Below are positions 39,741 to 50,850 of a stretch of DNA of 64,000 bases, one piece after another (the first letter of the stretch is position 1; each line of letters begins with the position of its first letter). A program made the position numbers and the translations under genes. A model generated the notes under the pieces. That model worked only from the letters and a program-made list of their open reading frames with translations, had not been told where the DNA came from and made no database searches. The DNA is from Prosopocoilus inquinatus (Eukaryota > Arthropoda > Insecta > Coleoptera > Lucanidae). Location of the stretch: positions 1,043,001 through 1,107,000 of the forward strand of contig JAYKNF010000014.1 of NCBI GenBank assembly GCA_036172665.1, read 5' to 3'.

Positions 39741-40025
39741 AATAACATAATAGATAAGTAAGGATCGATTAGATACAGCACAGGAACAACGCTAATACGT
39801 GTTGTTTCGTTTAAAACTATTTCCAGCTTCTGCTGCGTCCAAAAACTTTGTATCTCACATCAGACTTACTGGAGTCCATCCAAACGTCAAATAACATGTT
39901 AGATAAGTAAGGATCGTTTAGATACATCACAGGAACAACGCTAATACGTGTTGTTTCGTTCAAAACTATTTCCAGCTTCTGCTGCGTCCGAAATCTTTGT
40001 ATTTTTCATCAGAGTTACTGGAGTC

Positions 40026-41854
40026 ACTTTCAGCCTTGCTGATACTACACCTCGGAAATTCTAGATCAGTTTGGATCAGTTGGTTCGCTTGTAGAGGGGA
40101 TGTTATTTCAACTGTTTGTCAAATTACATTACTGAGGCTGTTGGCAGGGTTCACTGAACCATTTGAAGCTGGTGGACGCAAACTGAGGTCGTCACTTCAG
40201 AATATATTTGTAGCTACATCGGTGCATCATCCGTTGTCACACTTTAGGTGTCTCGGGAATGCAAGAGTCAATAAGTGGGAATTCGATCAGAGTTCTATTC
40301 AGTTGGTGGCTTTTAATTTGATTTGCCATTAAGGTAAACAACTTGTGATGTTTAGGTACCTCTCAACTTTAAAGGAGGGCCAAGTGTATTACGGTAATCC
40401 TGTGGGCTGACCAAGTAATGAAACCAGTGCGAGTTTATCCTAAATCGTTCGCATTAGAGAATAATAATTCGCTTTCATTAAACGAGGACAAGACTTTAAA
40501 GTTTGCATTAAAATGCAGATGAAATTATATATTTTACGGAAACACGTTTGTTCATTCACCTCAACGCTGAAAATTGTCGCTAATTTTGGGTGGCTGAGTA
40601 CGGCAGCGAAGCGTTGGAGCCGTCGTTGAGCATTACTAAACGCACTTGAGGGATCGATGCGCAATCTGTACGTTGAACGTGCAACCAACTTAGAGCGCGC
40701 CGATGATTACAGATTCCTGTAATTCTGCAGGGACCTGTGATCTTTGATTGCTTGAAAGTGCGCGTCGGTCGTTTCAAGATGGCAGCACCACGACGCATTA
40801 AAAATTATTTTTATTTATCGCTATTTTTAATGTTTTACAAGTAAAGATAATACCATGATGCCCCATAAATAACAATTACTGTATTTACGCGAAGGCATTT
40901 TCGCTTATTCAACTTTTCTCTGAGAAAACACTTGTCTTACATAATATGCCTTGAGTTTCATTCTCTTTTGAATTAAACAGGGCAGGAATAGTTGCTTTTC
41001 TCTTTTAAAACCGCCACAGGCGATGAGCGTGTAACATAATTTAAGCGTTAAAGCTCGTTTTCTGTGCGGAATTAATGTCTCTTTACGATGGTACTTTAAG
41101 GGTCGATATCTCGGGAAAGGGGCGAGCAGCTAGAGAGGAACGGGGCATGGTTTTGAATGCGCCTCGTCGAGCTCTATACGGGTGAATTTTTTCGCGATTT
41201 TAGGAGAAAAGAAGTTTTCTCGCCCTTAAAAGTAGTAAGCCTATATACAGGGTGTAATCAAATTAGTTTAACATATTAATACCGCAAGTTCCTCATCATG
41301 TAAGAGAATTAATGCTGCAACTACCAAAAGTCTAGCTCAAAAATAAAAAAAAATACCTAGTGGAGGAGTATTGACTCTTTTGTTTGAGAACTTTTGGTCG
41401 GCCGTGCACAAAAACAACGTTATAAAATAAAATTCCAGCAAAATTCAAGATCAATTGCTTGATCGCATTTTAAAAGCTTTATGGGAACACAATAAAATAG
41501 AATCACCGACCCATTAAAGACGACAGTTCAAATTGACAACCTCTCGGTTGTGGCCCGTGTGTGCATTATAATTAAAGCAGAACATTTTAAATCTGCTTGC
41601 ATTGATCAGAATTAAATCTGTTTCATTAGATAATCGACAATAATTAGATATTCTTAGACATTCTTGAACATTTTGCGCAATAAAGAAATAACAATGTCGT
41701 TCACTGACGACCAGCAAATAAAGCACACGATGAATACGAATGAATTTTTTATTTTTACAGTTTTGGGAACAGAAAACTATTAACAATTACGTGAAAATTG
41801 ATTAATTTAATAAGCAACGCGATGGATATTTATAATTCTTTTCCGTTATGGAAC
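40026..41854. other. Unique AT-rich island inside the satellite
   Basis: This 1829-bp non-satellite sequence is entered after GAGTTACTGGAGTC and left at AAGGATCAATTAG, both in + phase. About 32 bp of the interrupted monomer are absent. I see no target-site duplication, terminal repeats, tRNA fold or recognisable domain. The longest open frames here (about 40000-40332 on +; about 41514-41786 on -) need TTG starts and resemble nothing I know. AT-rich tracts, an A-run near 41341-41352 and CAGGGTGT at 41258-41265 look like ordinary insect intergenic DNA or decayed transposon. It may be an insertion, or a remnant of pre-satellite sequence that was engulfed. Confidence 0.85.
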
Positions 41855-42460
41855 AAGGATCAATTAGATACATCACAGGAACAACGCTAATGCGTGTTGT
41901 TTCATTTAAGACTATTTCCAGCTTCTGCTGCGTCCGAGAACGTCGTATCTCACATCAGAGTTACTGGAGTCCATCGAAACGTCAAATAACATGATAGATA
42001 AGTAAGGATCGATTAGATACAGCACAGGAACAACGCTAATACGTGTTGTTTCGTTTAAAACTATTTCCAGCTCCTGCTGCGTCCAAAAACTTTGTATCTC
42101 ACATCAGACTTACTGGAGCCCATCCAAACGTCAAATAACATGTTAGATAAGTAAGGATCGTTTAGATACATCACAGGAACAACGCTAATACGTGTTGTTT
42201 CGTTCAAAAGTATTTCCAGCTTCTACTGCGTCCGAGAACTTTGTATCTCCCATCAGAGTTACTGGAGTCCGTCCAAACGTCAAATAACATGATAGATGAG
42301 TAAGGATCGATTAGATACATCACAGGAACAACGCTAATACGTGTTGTTTCGTTTAAAACTATTTCCAGATTCTGCTGCGTCCGAGAACTTCGTATCTCAC
42401 GTCAGGGTTACTGGAGTACATCCAAACGTCAAATAACATGATAGATAAGTAAGGATCGAA
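41855..42460 (+). repeat. Short + satellite segment after the island
   Basis: About four monomers follow the island in the same orientation as before it. The first reads GATCAATTAGATAC with TTTCATTTAAGAC, slightly more diverged than typical. The segment ends at AAGGATCGA at a +/- orientation switch. Keeping one orientation on both sides favours the island being inserted into a continuous array. Confidence 0.9.
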
Positions 42461-42472
42461 ATCGACGATTAC
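42456..42472. other. + to - satellite junction with short filler
   Basis: Plus satellite runs to AAGGATCGA (about 42460). A short non-templated or scrambled stretch (about 42461-42466) follows, then - satellite starts at CGATTACTCATC, lacking the usual CCTT. Filler bases of this kind are typical of end joining. It differs from the fold-back junctions at 9910 and 46703. Confidence 0.8.
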
Positions 42473-44715
42473 TCATCTATCATGTTATTTGACGTTTGGA
42501 TGGACTCCAGTAACTCTGATGTGAGATACAAAGTTTTTGGACGCAGCAGAAGCTGGAAATAGTTTTGATCTATACAACACGTATTAGCGTTGTTCCTGTG
42601 ATGTATCTAATCGATCCTTACTCATCTATCATGATATTTGACGTTTGGACGGACTCCAGTAACTCTGATGAGAGATACAAGGTTCTCGGACGCAGTAGAA
42701 GCTGGAAATAGTTTTGAACGAAACAACACGTATTAGCGTTGTTCCTGTGATGTATCTAAACGATCCTTACTTATCTAACATGTTATTTGACGTTTGGATG
42801 GACTCCAGTAAGTCTGATGTGAGATACAAAGTTTTTGGACGCAGCAGGAACTGGAAACAGTTTTAAACGAAACAACACGTATTAGCGTTGTTCCTGTGCT
42901 GTATCTAATCAATCCTTACTTATCTATCATGTTATTTGACGTTTCGATGGACTCCAGTAACTCTGATGTGAGATACGACGCTTTCGGACGCAGCAGAAGC
43001 TGGAAATAGTTTTAAACGAAACAACACGTATTAGCGTTGTTCCTGTGATATATCTAATCGATCCTTACTCATCTATCATGTTATTTGACGTTTGGATGGA
43101 CTCCAGTAACTCTGATGTGAGATAAAAAGTTATCGGACGCAGCAGAAGCTGGAAATAGTTTTGAACGAAACAACACGTATTAGCGTTGTTCCTGTGATGT
43201 ATCTAATCGATCCTTACTTATCTACTATGTTATTCGACGTTTCGATGGACTCCAGTAACTCTAACGTGAGATACGAAATTTTCCGACCCAGCAGCAGCTG
43301 GAAATAGTTTTAAACGAAACAACACATATTAGCGTTGTTCCTGTGATGTATCTAATCGATCCTTACTCATCTATCATGTTATTTGACGTTTGGACGGCCT
43401 CCAGTAACTCTGATGAGAGATACAAAGTTCTCGGACGCAGTAGAAGCTGGAAATAGTTTTGAACGAAACAACACGTATTAGCGTTGTTCCTGTGAGGTAT
43501 CTAAACGATCCTTACTTATCTAACATGTTATTTGACGTTTGGATGGACTCCAGTAAATCTGATGTGAGATACAAAGTTTTTGGACGCAGCAGGAGCTGGA
43601 AATAGATTTAAACGAAACAACACGTATTAGCGTTGATCCTGTGCTGTTAACTAATCGATCCTTACTTATCTATCATGTTATTTGACGTTTCGATGGACTC
43701 CAGTAACTCTGATGTGAGATACGACGTTTTCGGACGCAGCATTAGCTGGAAATAGTTTTAAACGAAACAACACGTATTAGCGTTGTTCCTGTGATGTATC
43801 TAATCGATCCTTACTTAGCTACTATGTTATTTGACGTTTCGATGGACTCCAGTAACTACAATGTGAGATACGAGATTTTCGGACGCAGCAGCAGCTGGAA
43901 ATAGTTTTAAACGAAACAACACATATTAGCGTTGTTCCTGTGATGTATCTAATCGATCCTTACTCATCTATCATGTTATTTGACGTTTGGACGGCCTCCA
44001 GTAACTCTGATGAGAGATACAAAGTTCTCGGACGCAGTAGAAGCTGGAAATAGTTTTGAACGAAACAACACGTATTAGCGTTGTTCCTGTGATGCATCTA
44101 ATCGATCCTTACTCATCTATCATGTTATTTGGCGTTTCGATGGACTCCAGTAACTTTGATGTGAGATACGAAGTTCTCGGACGCAGCAGAATCTGGAAAT
44201 AGTTTTAAACGAAGCAACACGCATTAGCGTTGTTCCTGTGATGTATCTAATCGATCCTTACTCATCTATCATGTTATTTGACGTTTCGATGGACTCCAGT
44301 AACTCTAATGTGAGAAACGAAATTCTCGGACGCAGCAGAAGCTGGAAATAGTTTTAAACGAAACAACACGCATTAGCGTTGTTCCTGTGATGTATCTAAA
44401 CGATCCTTAATTATCTAATATGTTATTTGACGTTTGGATGGACTCCAGTAAGTCTGATGTGAGATACAAAGTATTTGGACGCAGCAGGAGCTGGAAACAG
44501 TTCTAAACGAAACAACACGTTTTAGCGTTGTTCCTGTGCTGTATCTAATCGATCCTTACTTATCTATCATGTTATTTGACGTTTCGATGGACTCCAGTAA
44601 CTCTGATGTGAGATACGACGTTTTCGGACGCAGCAGAAGCTGGAAATAGTTTTAAACGAAACAACACGCATTAGCGTTGTTCCTGTGATGTATCTAATCG
44701 ATCCTTACTCATCTA
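42467..44715 (-). repeat. Inverted satellite array left of GC block 2
   Basis: This is a 2.25-kb array, about 15 monomers, in - orientation. Local tandem repetition is visible: the monomers carrying GACGGCCTCCAGTAAC recur near 43395 and 43991, four monomers apart. The last unit breaks at CTCATCTA, where TA precedes the terminal repeat of the GC-rich block. Read outwards from the block, both flanks run in the same satellite sense, making a dyad centred on the block. Confidence 0.92.
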
Positions 44716-44729
44716 TCTCGTGTCTTGGC
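44716..44729 (+). repeat. Left terminal inverted repeat of GC block 2
   Basis: TCTCGTGTCTTGGC is preceded by TA (44714-44715). Its exact reverse complement closes the block at 45628-45641. Including the TA, the symmetry is 16 bp; it breaks one base further out. Confidence 0.85.
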
Positions 44730-44956
44730 GCGTGTCTTGGCGCGTGTCTTGGCGCGTGTCTTGGCGCGTGTCTTAGCGCGTGTCTTGGCGCGTGTCGTGT
44801 CTTGGCGCGTGTCGTGTCTTGGCGCGTGTCGCGTTGCGTGTCGCGTTGCGTGTCGCGTTTCGTGTAGCGGTGCGTGTCGCGTTGCGTTCGCGTTGCGTGT
44901 CGCGTTGGTTGTCGCGCTGCGTGTCGCGTTGCGTGTCATGTAGCGTGTCGCGTTGC

Positions 44957-44975
44957 GTGTCGCGCCGCGCGACAC
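44957..44975. repeat. Central near-palindrome of GC-rich block 2
   Basis: GTGTCGCGCCGCGCGACAC is identical to 8110-8128 and marks the strand switch of the 12-bp unit. It lies off-centre: about 240 bp of units to the left and 665 bp to the right. The extra length on the right is the CACGCTGCGCGG core, which has no counterpart in the left arm. Confidence 0.85.
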
Positions 44976-45627
44976 ACAGCGCGACACGCTGCGCGGCACG
45001 CTGCGCGACACGCTGCGCGACACTCTGCGCGACAAGTTGCGCCGCACGCTGCGCGGCACGCTGCGCGGCACGCTGCGCGGCACGCTGCGCGGCACGCTGC
45101 GCGGCACGCTGCGCGACACGCAGCGCGGCACGCTGCGCGACACGCAGCGCGACACGCTGCGCGACACGCTGCGCGGCACGCAGTGCGGCACGCTGCGCGG
45201 CACGCTGCGCGACACGCTGCGCGCCACGCTGCGCGCCACGCTGCGCGGCACGCTGCGCGACACGCTGCGCGACACGCTTCGCGGCACCCTGCGCGGCACG
45301 CTGCGCGACACGCTGCGCGGCACGCTGCGCGACACGCAGCGCGACACACAGCGCGACACGCTGCGCGACACGCTGCGCGACACGCAGCGCGACACGCTAC
45401 GCTACACGCAGCGCGACACGCAACGCGACACGCAACGCGACCGCAACGCGACACGCAACGCTACATTCAACGCTACACGCAACGCTACACGCAACGCGAC
45501 ACGCGCCAAGACACGCGCCAAGACACGACACGCGCCAAGACACGACACGCGCCAAGACACGACACGCGCCAAGACACGCGCCAAGACACGCGCCAAGACA
45601 CGCGCCAAGACACGCGCTAAGACACGA

Positions 45628-45641
45628 GCCAAGACACGAGA
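45628..45641 (-). repeat. Right terminal inverted repeat of GC block 2
   Basis: GCCAAGACACGAGA is followed by TA (45642-45643) and then TCGTATCTCAC of the satellite. The same right terminus occurs at 8835-8848 in the first block. Confidence 0.85.
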
Positions 45642-45643
45642 TA

Positions 45644-46703
45644 TCGTATCTCACATCAGGGTTACTGGAGTCCATCCAAACGTCAAATAACATGATAGAT
45701 GAGTAAGGATCGATTAGATACATCACAGGAACAACGCTAATATGTGTTGTTTCGTTTAAAACTATTTCCAGCTGCTGCTGCGTCCGAAAATTTCGTATCT
45801 CACATTAGAGTTACTGGAGTCCATCGAAACGTCAAATAACATAGTAGCTAAGTAAGGATCGATTAGATACATCACAGGAACAACGCTAATACGTGTTGTT
45901 TCGTTGAAAACTATTTCCAGCTTCTGCTGCGTCCAAAAACTTTGTATCTCACATCAGAGTTACTGGAGTCCATCCAAACGTAAAATAACATGATAGATGA
46001 GTTAGGATCGATTAGATACATCACAGGAACATCGCTAATGTGTGTTGTTTCGTTTAAAACTATTTCCAGCTTCTGCTGCGTCCAAAAACTTTGTATCTCA
46101 CATCAGACTTACTGGAGTCCATCCAAACGTCAAATAACATGTTAGATAAGTAAGGATCGTTTAGATACATCACAGGAACAACGCTAATACGTGTTGTTTC
46201 GTTCAAAACTATTTCCAGCTTCTGCTGCGTCCGAAATATTTGTATTTCTCATCAGAGTTACTGGAGTCCATCCAAACGTCAAAGAACATAATAGATGAGT
46301 AAGGATCGATTAGATACATCACAGGAACAACGCTAATACGTGTTGTTTCGTTTAAAACTATTTCCAGCTTCTGCTGCGTCCGAAAACGTCGTATCTCACG
46401 TCAGAGTTACTGGAGTCCATCGAAACGTCAAATAACATGATAGGTAAGTAAGGATCGGTTAGATACAGCACAGGAACAACGCTAATACGTGTTGTTTCGT
46501 TTAAAACTATTTCCAGCTTCTGCTGCGTCCGAAATCTTTGTATCTCCCATCAGAGTTACTGGAGTCCATCCAAACGTCAAATAACATAATAGATGAGTAA
46601 GGATCGATTAGATACATCACAGGAACAACGCTAATACGTGTTGTTTCGTTTAAAACTATTTCCAGCTTCTGCTGCGTCCGAGAACTTCGTATCTCACATC
46701 AAA
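45644..46703 (+). repeat. + satellite between GC block 2 and inversion
   Basis: This is the paralogue of 8851-9910 and the same 1060 bp from block TA to inversion. Small differences exist: GAGTTAGGATCG near 46000 against GTGTAAGGATCG near 9207; GAAATATTTG near 46232 against GAAATCTTTG near 9440; AGTAGCTAAG near 45842 against ATGATAGATAAG near 9048. The last shows that some monomers were exchanged after duplication. Confidence 0.9.
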
Positions 46704-46785
46704 GGATCCTTACTCATCTATCATGTTATTTGGCGTTTCGATGGACTCCAGTAACTTTGATGTGAGATACGAAGTTCTCGGACGC
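46674..46785. repeat. Fold-back junction, second copy
   Basis: The + to - switch at 46703/46704 has the same bases as the one at 9910/9911, including the palindrome AAGGATCCTT (46702-46711) and complementary arms ending CATCAAAG. Identity of the breakpoint proves common descent by duplication rather than two independent inversions. Confidence 0.85.
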
Positions 46786-49700
46786 ATCTGAAGCTAGAAA
46801 TAGTTTTAAACGAAACAATACGCATTAGCTTTGTTCCTGTGATGTATCTAATCGATTCTTACTTATCTATCATGTTATTTGACGTTTGGATGGACTCCAG
46901 TAACCCTGATGTGAGATACGAAGTTCTCGGACGCAGCTGAAGCTAGAAATAGTTTTAAACGAAACAACACGCATTAGCTTTGTTCCTGTGTAGTATCTAA
47001 TCGATCCTTACTTATCTATCATGTTATTTGACATTTCGATGGATTCCAGTAACTCTGATGTGATATACGACGTTTTCGGACGCAGCAGCAGCTGGAAATA
47101 GTTTTAAACGAAACAACACATATTAGCGTTGTTCCTGTGATGTATCTAATCGATCTTTTCTCATCTATCATGTTATTTGACGTTTGGACGGACTCCAGTA
47201 ACTCTGATGTGAGATGCAAAGTTATCGGACGCAGCAGAAGCTGGAAATAGTTTTGAACGAAACAACACGTATTAGAGTTGTTCCTGTGATGTATCTAATC
47301 GATCCTTACTTATCTATCATGTTATTTGACGTTTGGATGGACTAAAGTAACTCTGATGAGAGATACAAAGATTTCGGACGCAGCAGAAGCTGGAAATAGT
47401 TTTAAACGAAACAACACGTATTAGCGTTGTTCCTGTGATGTATCTAATCGATCCTTACTCATCTATCATGTTATTTTACGTTTGGATGGACTCCAGTAAC
47501 TCTGATGCGAGATACGAAGTTCTCGGACGCATCTGAAGCTAGAAATAGTTTTAAACGAAACAATACGCATTAGCGTTGTTCCTGTGATGTATCTAATCGA
47601 TCCTTACTTATCTATCACGTTATTTGACGTTTGGATGGACTCCAGTAACCCTGATGTGATATACGAAGTTCTCGGACGCAGCAGAAGCTGGAAATAGTTT
47701 TAAACGAAACAACACGCATTAGCGTTCTTCCTGTGATGTATCTAATCGATCCTTACTTATCTATCATGTTATTTGACATTTCGATGGATTCCAGTAACTC
47801 TGATGTGATATACGACGTTTTTGGACGCAGCAGCAGCTGGAAATAGTTCTAAACGAAACAACACATATTAGCGTTGTTCCTGTGATGTATCTAATCGATC
47901 CTTACTCATCTATCATGTTATTTGACGTTTGGACGGACTCCATTAACTCTGATGTGAGATGCAAAGTTATCGGACGCAGCAGAAGCTGGAAATAGTTTTG
48001 AACGAAACAACACGTATTAGCGTTGTTCCTGTGATGTATCTAATCGATCCTTACTTATCTATCATGTTATTTGACGTTTCGATGGACTCCAGTAACTCTG
48101 ATGAGAGATACAGAGATTTCGGACGCAGCAGAAGCTGGAAATAGTTTTAAACGAAACAACACGTATTAGCGTTGTTGCTGTGATGTATCTAATCGATCCT
48201 TACTCATCTATCATGTTATTTGACGTTTGGACGGACTCCAGTAACTCTGATGAGAGATACAAAGTTCTCGGACGCAATAGAAGCTGCAAATAGTTTTGAA
48301 CGAAACAACACGTATTAGCGTTGTTCCTGTGATGTATCTAAACGATCCTTACTTATCTAACATGTTATTTGACGTTTGGATGGACTCCAGTAAGTCTGAT
48401 GTGAGATAAAAAGTTTTTGGACGCAGCAGGAGCTGGAAATAGTTTTAAACGAAACAACACGTATTAGCGTTGTTCCTGTGATGTATCTAAACGATCCTTA
48501 CTTATCTAACATGTTATTTGACGTTTCGATGGACTCCAGTAACTCTAACGTGAGATACGAAATTTTCCGACGCAGCAGCAGCTGGAAATAGTTTTAAACG
48601 AAACAACACATATTAGCGTTGTTCCTGTGATGTTTCTAATCGATCCTTACTCATCTATCATGTTATTTGACGTTTCGATGTACTCCAGTAACTCTAATGT
48701 GAGAAACGAAATTTTCGGACGCAGCAGAAGCTGGAAATAGTTTTAAACGAAACAACACGCATTAGCGTTGTTCCTGTGATGTATCTAATCGATCCTTACT
48801 TATCTATCATGTTATTTGACGTTTGGATGGACTCCAGTAACCCTGACGTGAGATACGAAGTTCTAGGACGAGGCAGAAGCTGGAAATAGTTTAAACGAAA
48901 CAACACGCATTGGCGTTGTTCCTGTGATGTATCTAATCGATCCTTACTCATCTATCATGTTATTTGGCGTTTCGATGGACTCCAGTAACTTAGATGTGAG
49001 ATACGAAGTTCTCGGACGCAGCTGAAGCTAGAAATAGTTTTAAACGAAACAACACGCATTAGCGTTGTTCCTGTGTAGTATCTAATCGATCCTTACTTAT
49101 CTATCATGTTATTTGACATTTCGATGGACTCCAGTAACTCTGATGTGATATACGACGTTTTCGGACGCAGCAGCAGCTGGAAATAGTTTTAAACGAAACA
49201 ACACATATTAGCGTTGTTCCTGTGATGTATCTAATCGATCCTTACTCATCTATCATGTTATTTGACATTTCGATGGACTCCAGTAACTCTGATGTGAGAT
49301 ACGAAGTTTTCGGACGCAGCAGAAGCTGGAAATAGTTTTAAACGAAACAACACGTATTAGCGTTGTTCCTGTGATGTATCTAATCGATCCTTACTCATCT
49401 ATCATGTTATTTGACGTTTCGATGGACTCCAGTAACTCTAATGTGAGAAACGAAATTTTCGGACGCAGCAGAAGCTGGAAATAGTTTTAAACGAAACAAC
49501 ACGCATTAGCGTTGTTCCTATGATGTATCTAATCGATCCTTACTTATCTATCATGTTATTTGACATTTCGATGTACTCCAGTAACTCTGATGTGATATAC
49601 GACGTTTTCGGACGCAGTAGCACCTGGAAATAGTTTTAAACGAAACAACACATATTAGCGTTGTTCCTGTGATGTATCTAATCGATCCTTACTCATCTAT

Positions 49701-50840
49701 CATGTTATTTGACGTTTGGATGGACTCCAGTAACCCTGACGTGAGATACGAAGTTCTAGGACGCAGCAGAAGCTGGAAATAGTTTTAAACGAAACAACAC
49801 GCATTAGCGTTGTTCCTGTGATGTATCTAATCGATCCTTACTCATCTATCATGTTATTTGGCGTTTCGATGGACTCCAGTAACTTAGATGTGAGATACGA
49901 AGTTCTCGGACCCAGCTGAAGCTAGAAATTGTTTTAAACGAAACAACACGCATTAGCGTTGTTCCTGTGCTGTATCTAATCGATCCTGACTTATCTATCA
50001 TGTTGTTTGACATTTCGATGAACTCCAGTAACTCTGATGTGAGATACGACGTTTTCGGACGCAGCAGCAGCTGGAAATAGTTTTAAACGAAACAACACAT
50101 ATTAGCGTTGTTCCTGTAATGTATCTAATCGATCCTTACTCATCTATCATGTTAATTGACGTTTGGACGGACTACAGTAACTCTGATGTGAGATACAAAG
50201 TTATCGGACGCAGCAGAAGCTGGAAATAGTTTTGAACGAAACAACACGCATTAGCGTTGTTCCTGTCATGTATCTAATCGATCCTTACTTAGCTACTATG
50301 TTATTTGACGTTTCGATGGACTAAAGTAACTCTAATGTGATATACGAAATTTTCGGACGCAGCAGAAGCTGGAAATAGTTTTAAACGAAACAACACGCAT
50401 TAGAGTTGTTCCTGTGATGTATCTAATCGATCCTTACTCATCTATCATGTTATTTGGCGTTTCGATGGACTCCAGTAACTTAGATGTGAGATACGAAGTT
50501 CTCGGACCCAGCTGAAGCTAGAAATAGTTCTAAACGAAACAACACGCATTAGCGTTGTTCCTGTGCTGTATCTAATCGATCCTTACTTATCTATCATGTT
50601 ATTTGACATTTCGATGGACTCCAGTAACTCTGATGTGAGATACGACGTTTTCGGACGCAGCAGCAGCTGGAAATAGTTTTAAACGAAACAACACATATTA
50701 GCGTTGTTCCTTTAATGTATCTAATCGATCCTTACTCATCTATCATGTTATTTGACGTTTGGACGGACTCCAGTAACTCTGATGTGAGATATAAAGTTAT
50801 CGGACGCAGCAGAAGCTGGAAATAGTTTTGAACGAAACAA
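46704..50840 (-). repeat. Inverted satellite array, expanded paralogue
   Basis: This 4.1-kb array in - orientation is co-linear with 9911 to about 12110. Shared landmarks: ATCGATCTTTTCTC near 47150, GACTAAAGTAAC near 47340, GTAGCACCTGG near 49617, CATGTTGTTTGAC near 49999, GACGGACTACAG near 50165. About eight extra monomers (roughly 47460-48640) interrupt the match, and one monomer is missing near 46920. It ends at GAACGAAACAA. Confidence 0.92.
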
Positions 50841-50850
50841 GATACATCAC
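50831..50850. other. - to + satellite orientation junction
   Basis: The - monomer stops at TTTTGAACGAAACAA (50840) and + satellite starts at GATACATCACAGG (50841) without filler or evident microhomology. Neither half is in phase with the other. Confidence 0.85.

Larger units (their letters stand above)
12203..40025 (+). repeat. Main 149-bp satellite array, + orientation
   Basis: This is the longest uninterrupted run in the window: 27.8 kb, about 187 monomers, all in one orientation and one phase apart from small indels. Recognisable monomer haplotypes recur in order. One links CATGTTAGATAAG, GATCGTTTAG and TTCGTTCAAAAC. Another links GATACATTACAGG, TAATATGTG and GCTGCTGCTGCG. A third links TTTCTAGCTTCAGCTG, CATCTAAG and AACGCCAAAT. 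A fourth links GAGAACTTCG and CACGTCAGGG. This ordered reuse shows higher-order amplification. Inside lie the 4021-, 2087- and 4321-bp repeats listed separately. No gene is visible. Confidence 0.95.
44716..45641. mobile_element. Complete GC-rich inverted-repeat block (fold-back-like)
   Basis: This 926-bp block is built wholly of 12-bp units. Zones from the left: CGTGTCTTGGCG units (44716-44827), CGTGTCGCGTTG units (to 44956), a central near-palindrome (44957-44975), a direct-repeat CACGCTGCGCGG core (to about 45400), CAACGCGACACG units, then GCCAAGACACGC units to 45641. The outer zones are inverted copies of each other, including a doubled CGTGTCGTGTCTTGG variant in both arms. The ends are perfect 14-bp inverted repeats (TCTCGTGTCTTGGC at 44716-44729; its complement at 45628-45641), each bordered by TA. 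This resembles a fold-back or TA-target DNA element, but no transposase is present and the flanks differ in orientation, so mobility is inferred only. The arginine-rich open frames through it are not genes. Confidence 0.6.

Noticed and set aside
39997..40332. 111-residue open frame entering the unique island from the satellite
   Set aside because: It begins with TTG inside the satellite, crosses the junction, and matches no family I recognise. A non-ATG start and a chimeric 5' end make it unlikely in a eukaryote.
41514..41786. 90-residue minus-strand open frame in the island
   Set aside because: The start codon is TTG, the composition follows the AT-rich background, and no domain or signal is visible. 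Two shorter minus-strand frames at 40440-40798 overlap each other and are equally unsupported.
40026..41854. Complete transposon insertion
   Set aside because: No terminal inverted or long terminal repeats, no target-site duplication and no transposase or reverse-transcriptase motifs could be seen. A decayed fragment remains possible.
44685..45726. Similar arginine-rich open frames through GC-rich block 2
   Set aside because: Same compositional cause. Both strands and several frames are open together, and indels between the two blocks are not frame-preserving for any one frame.
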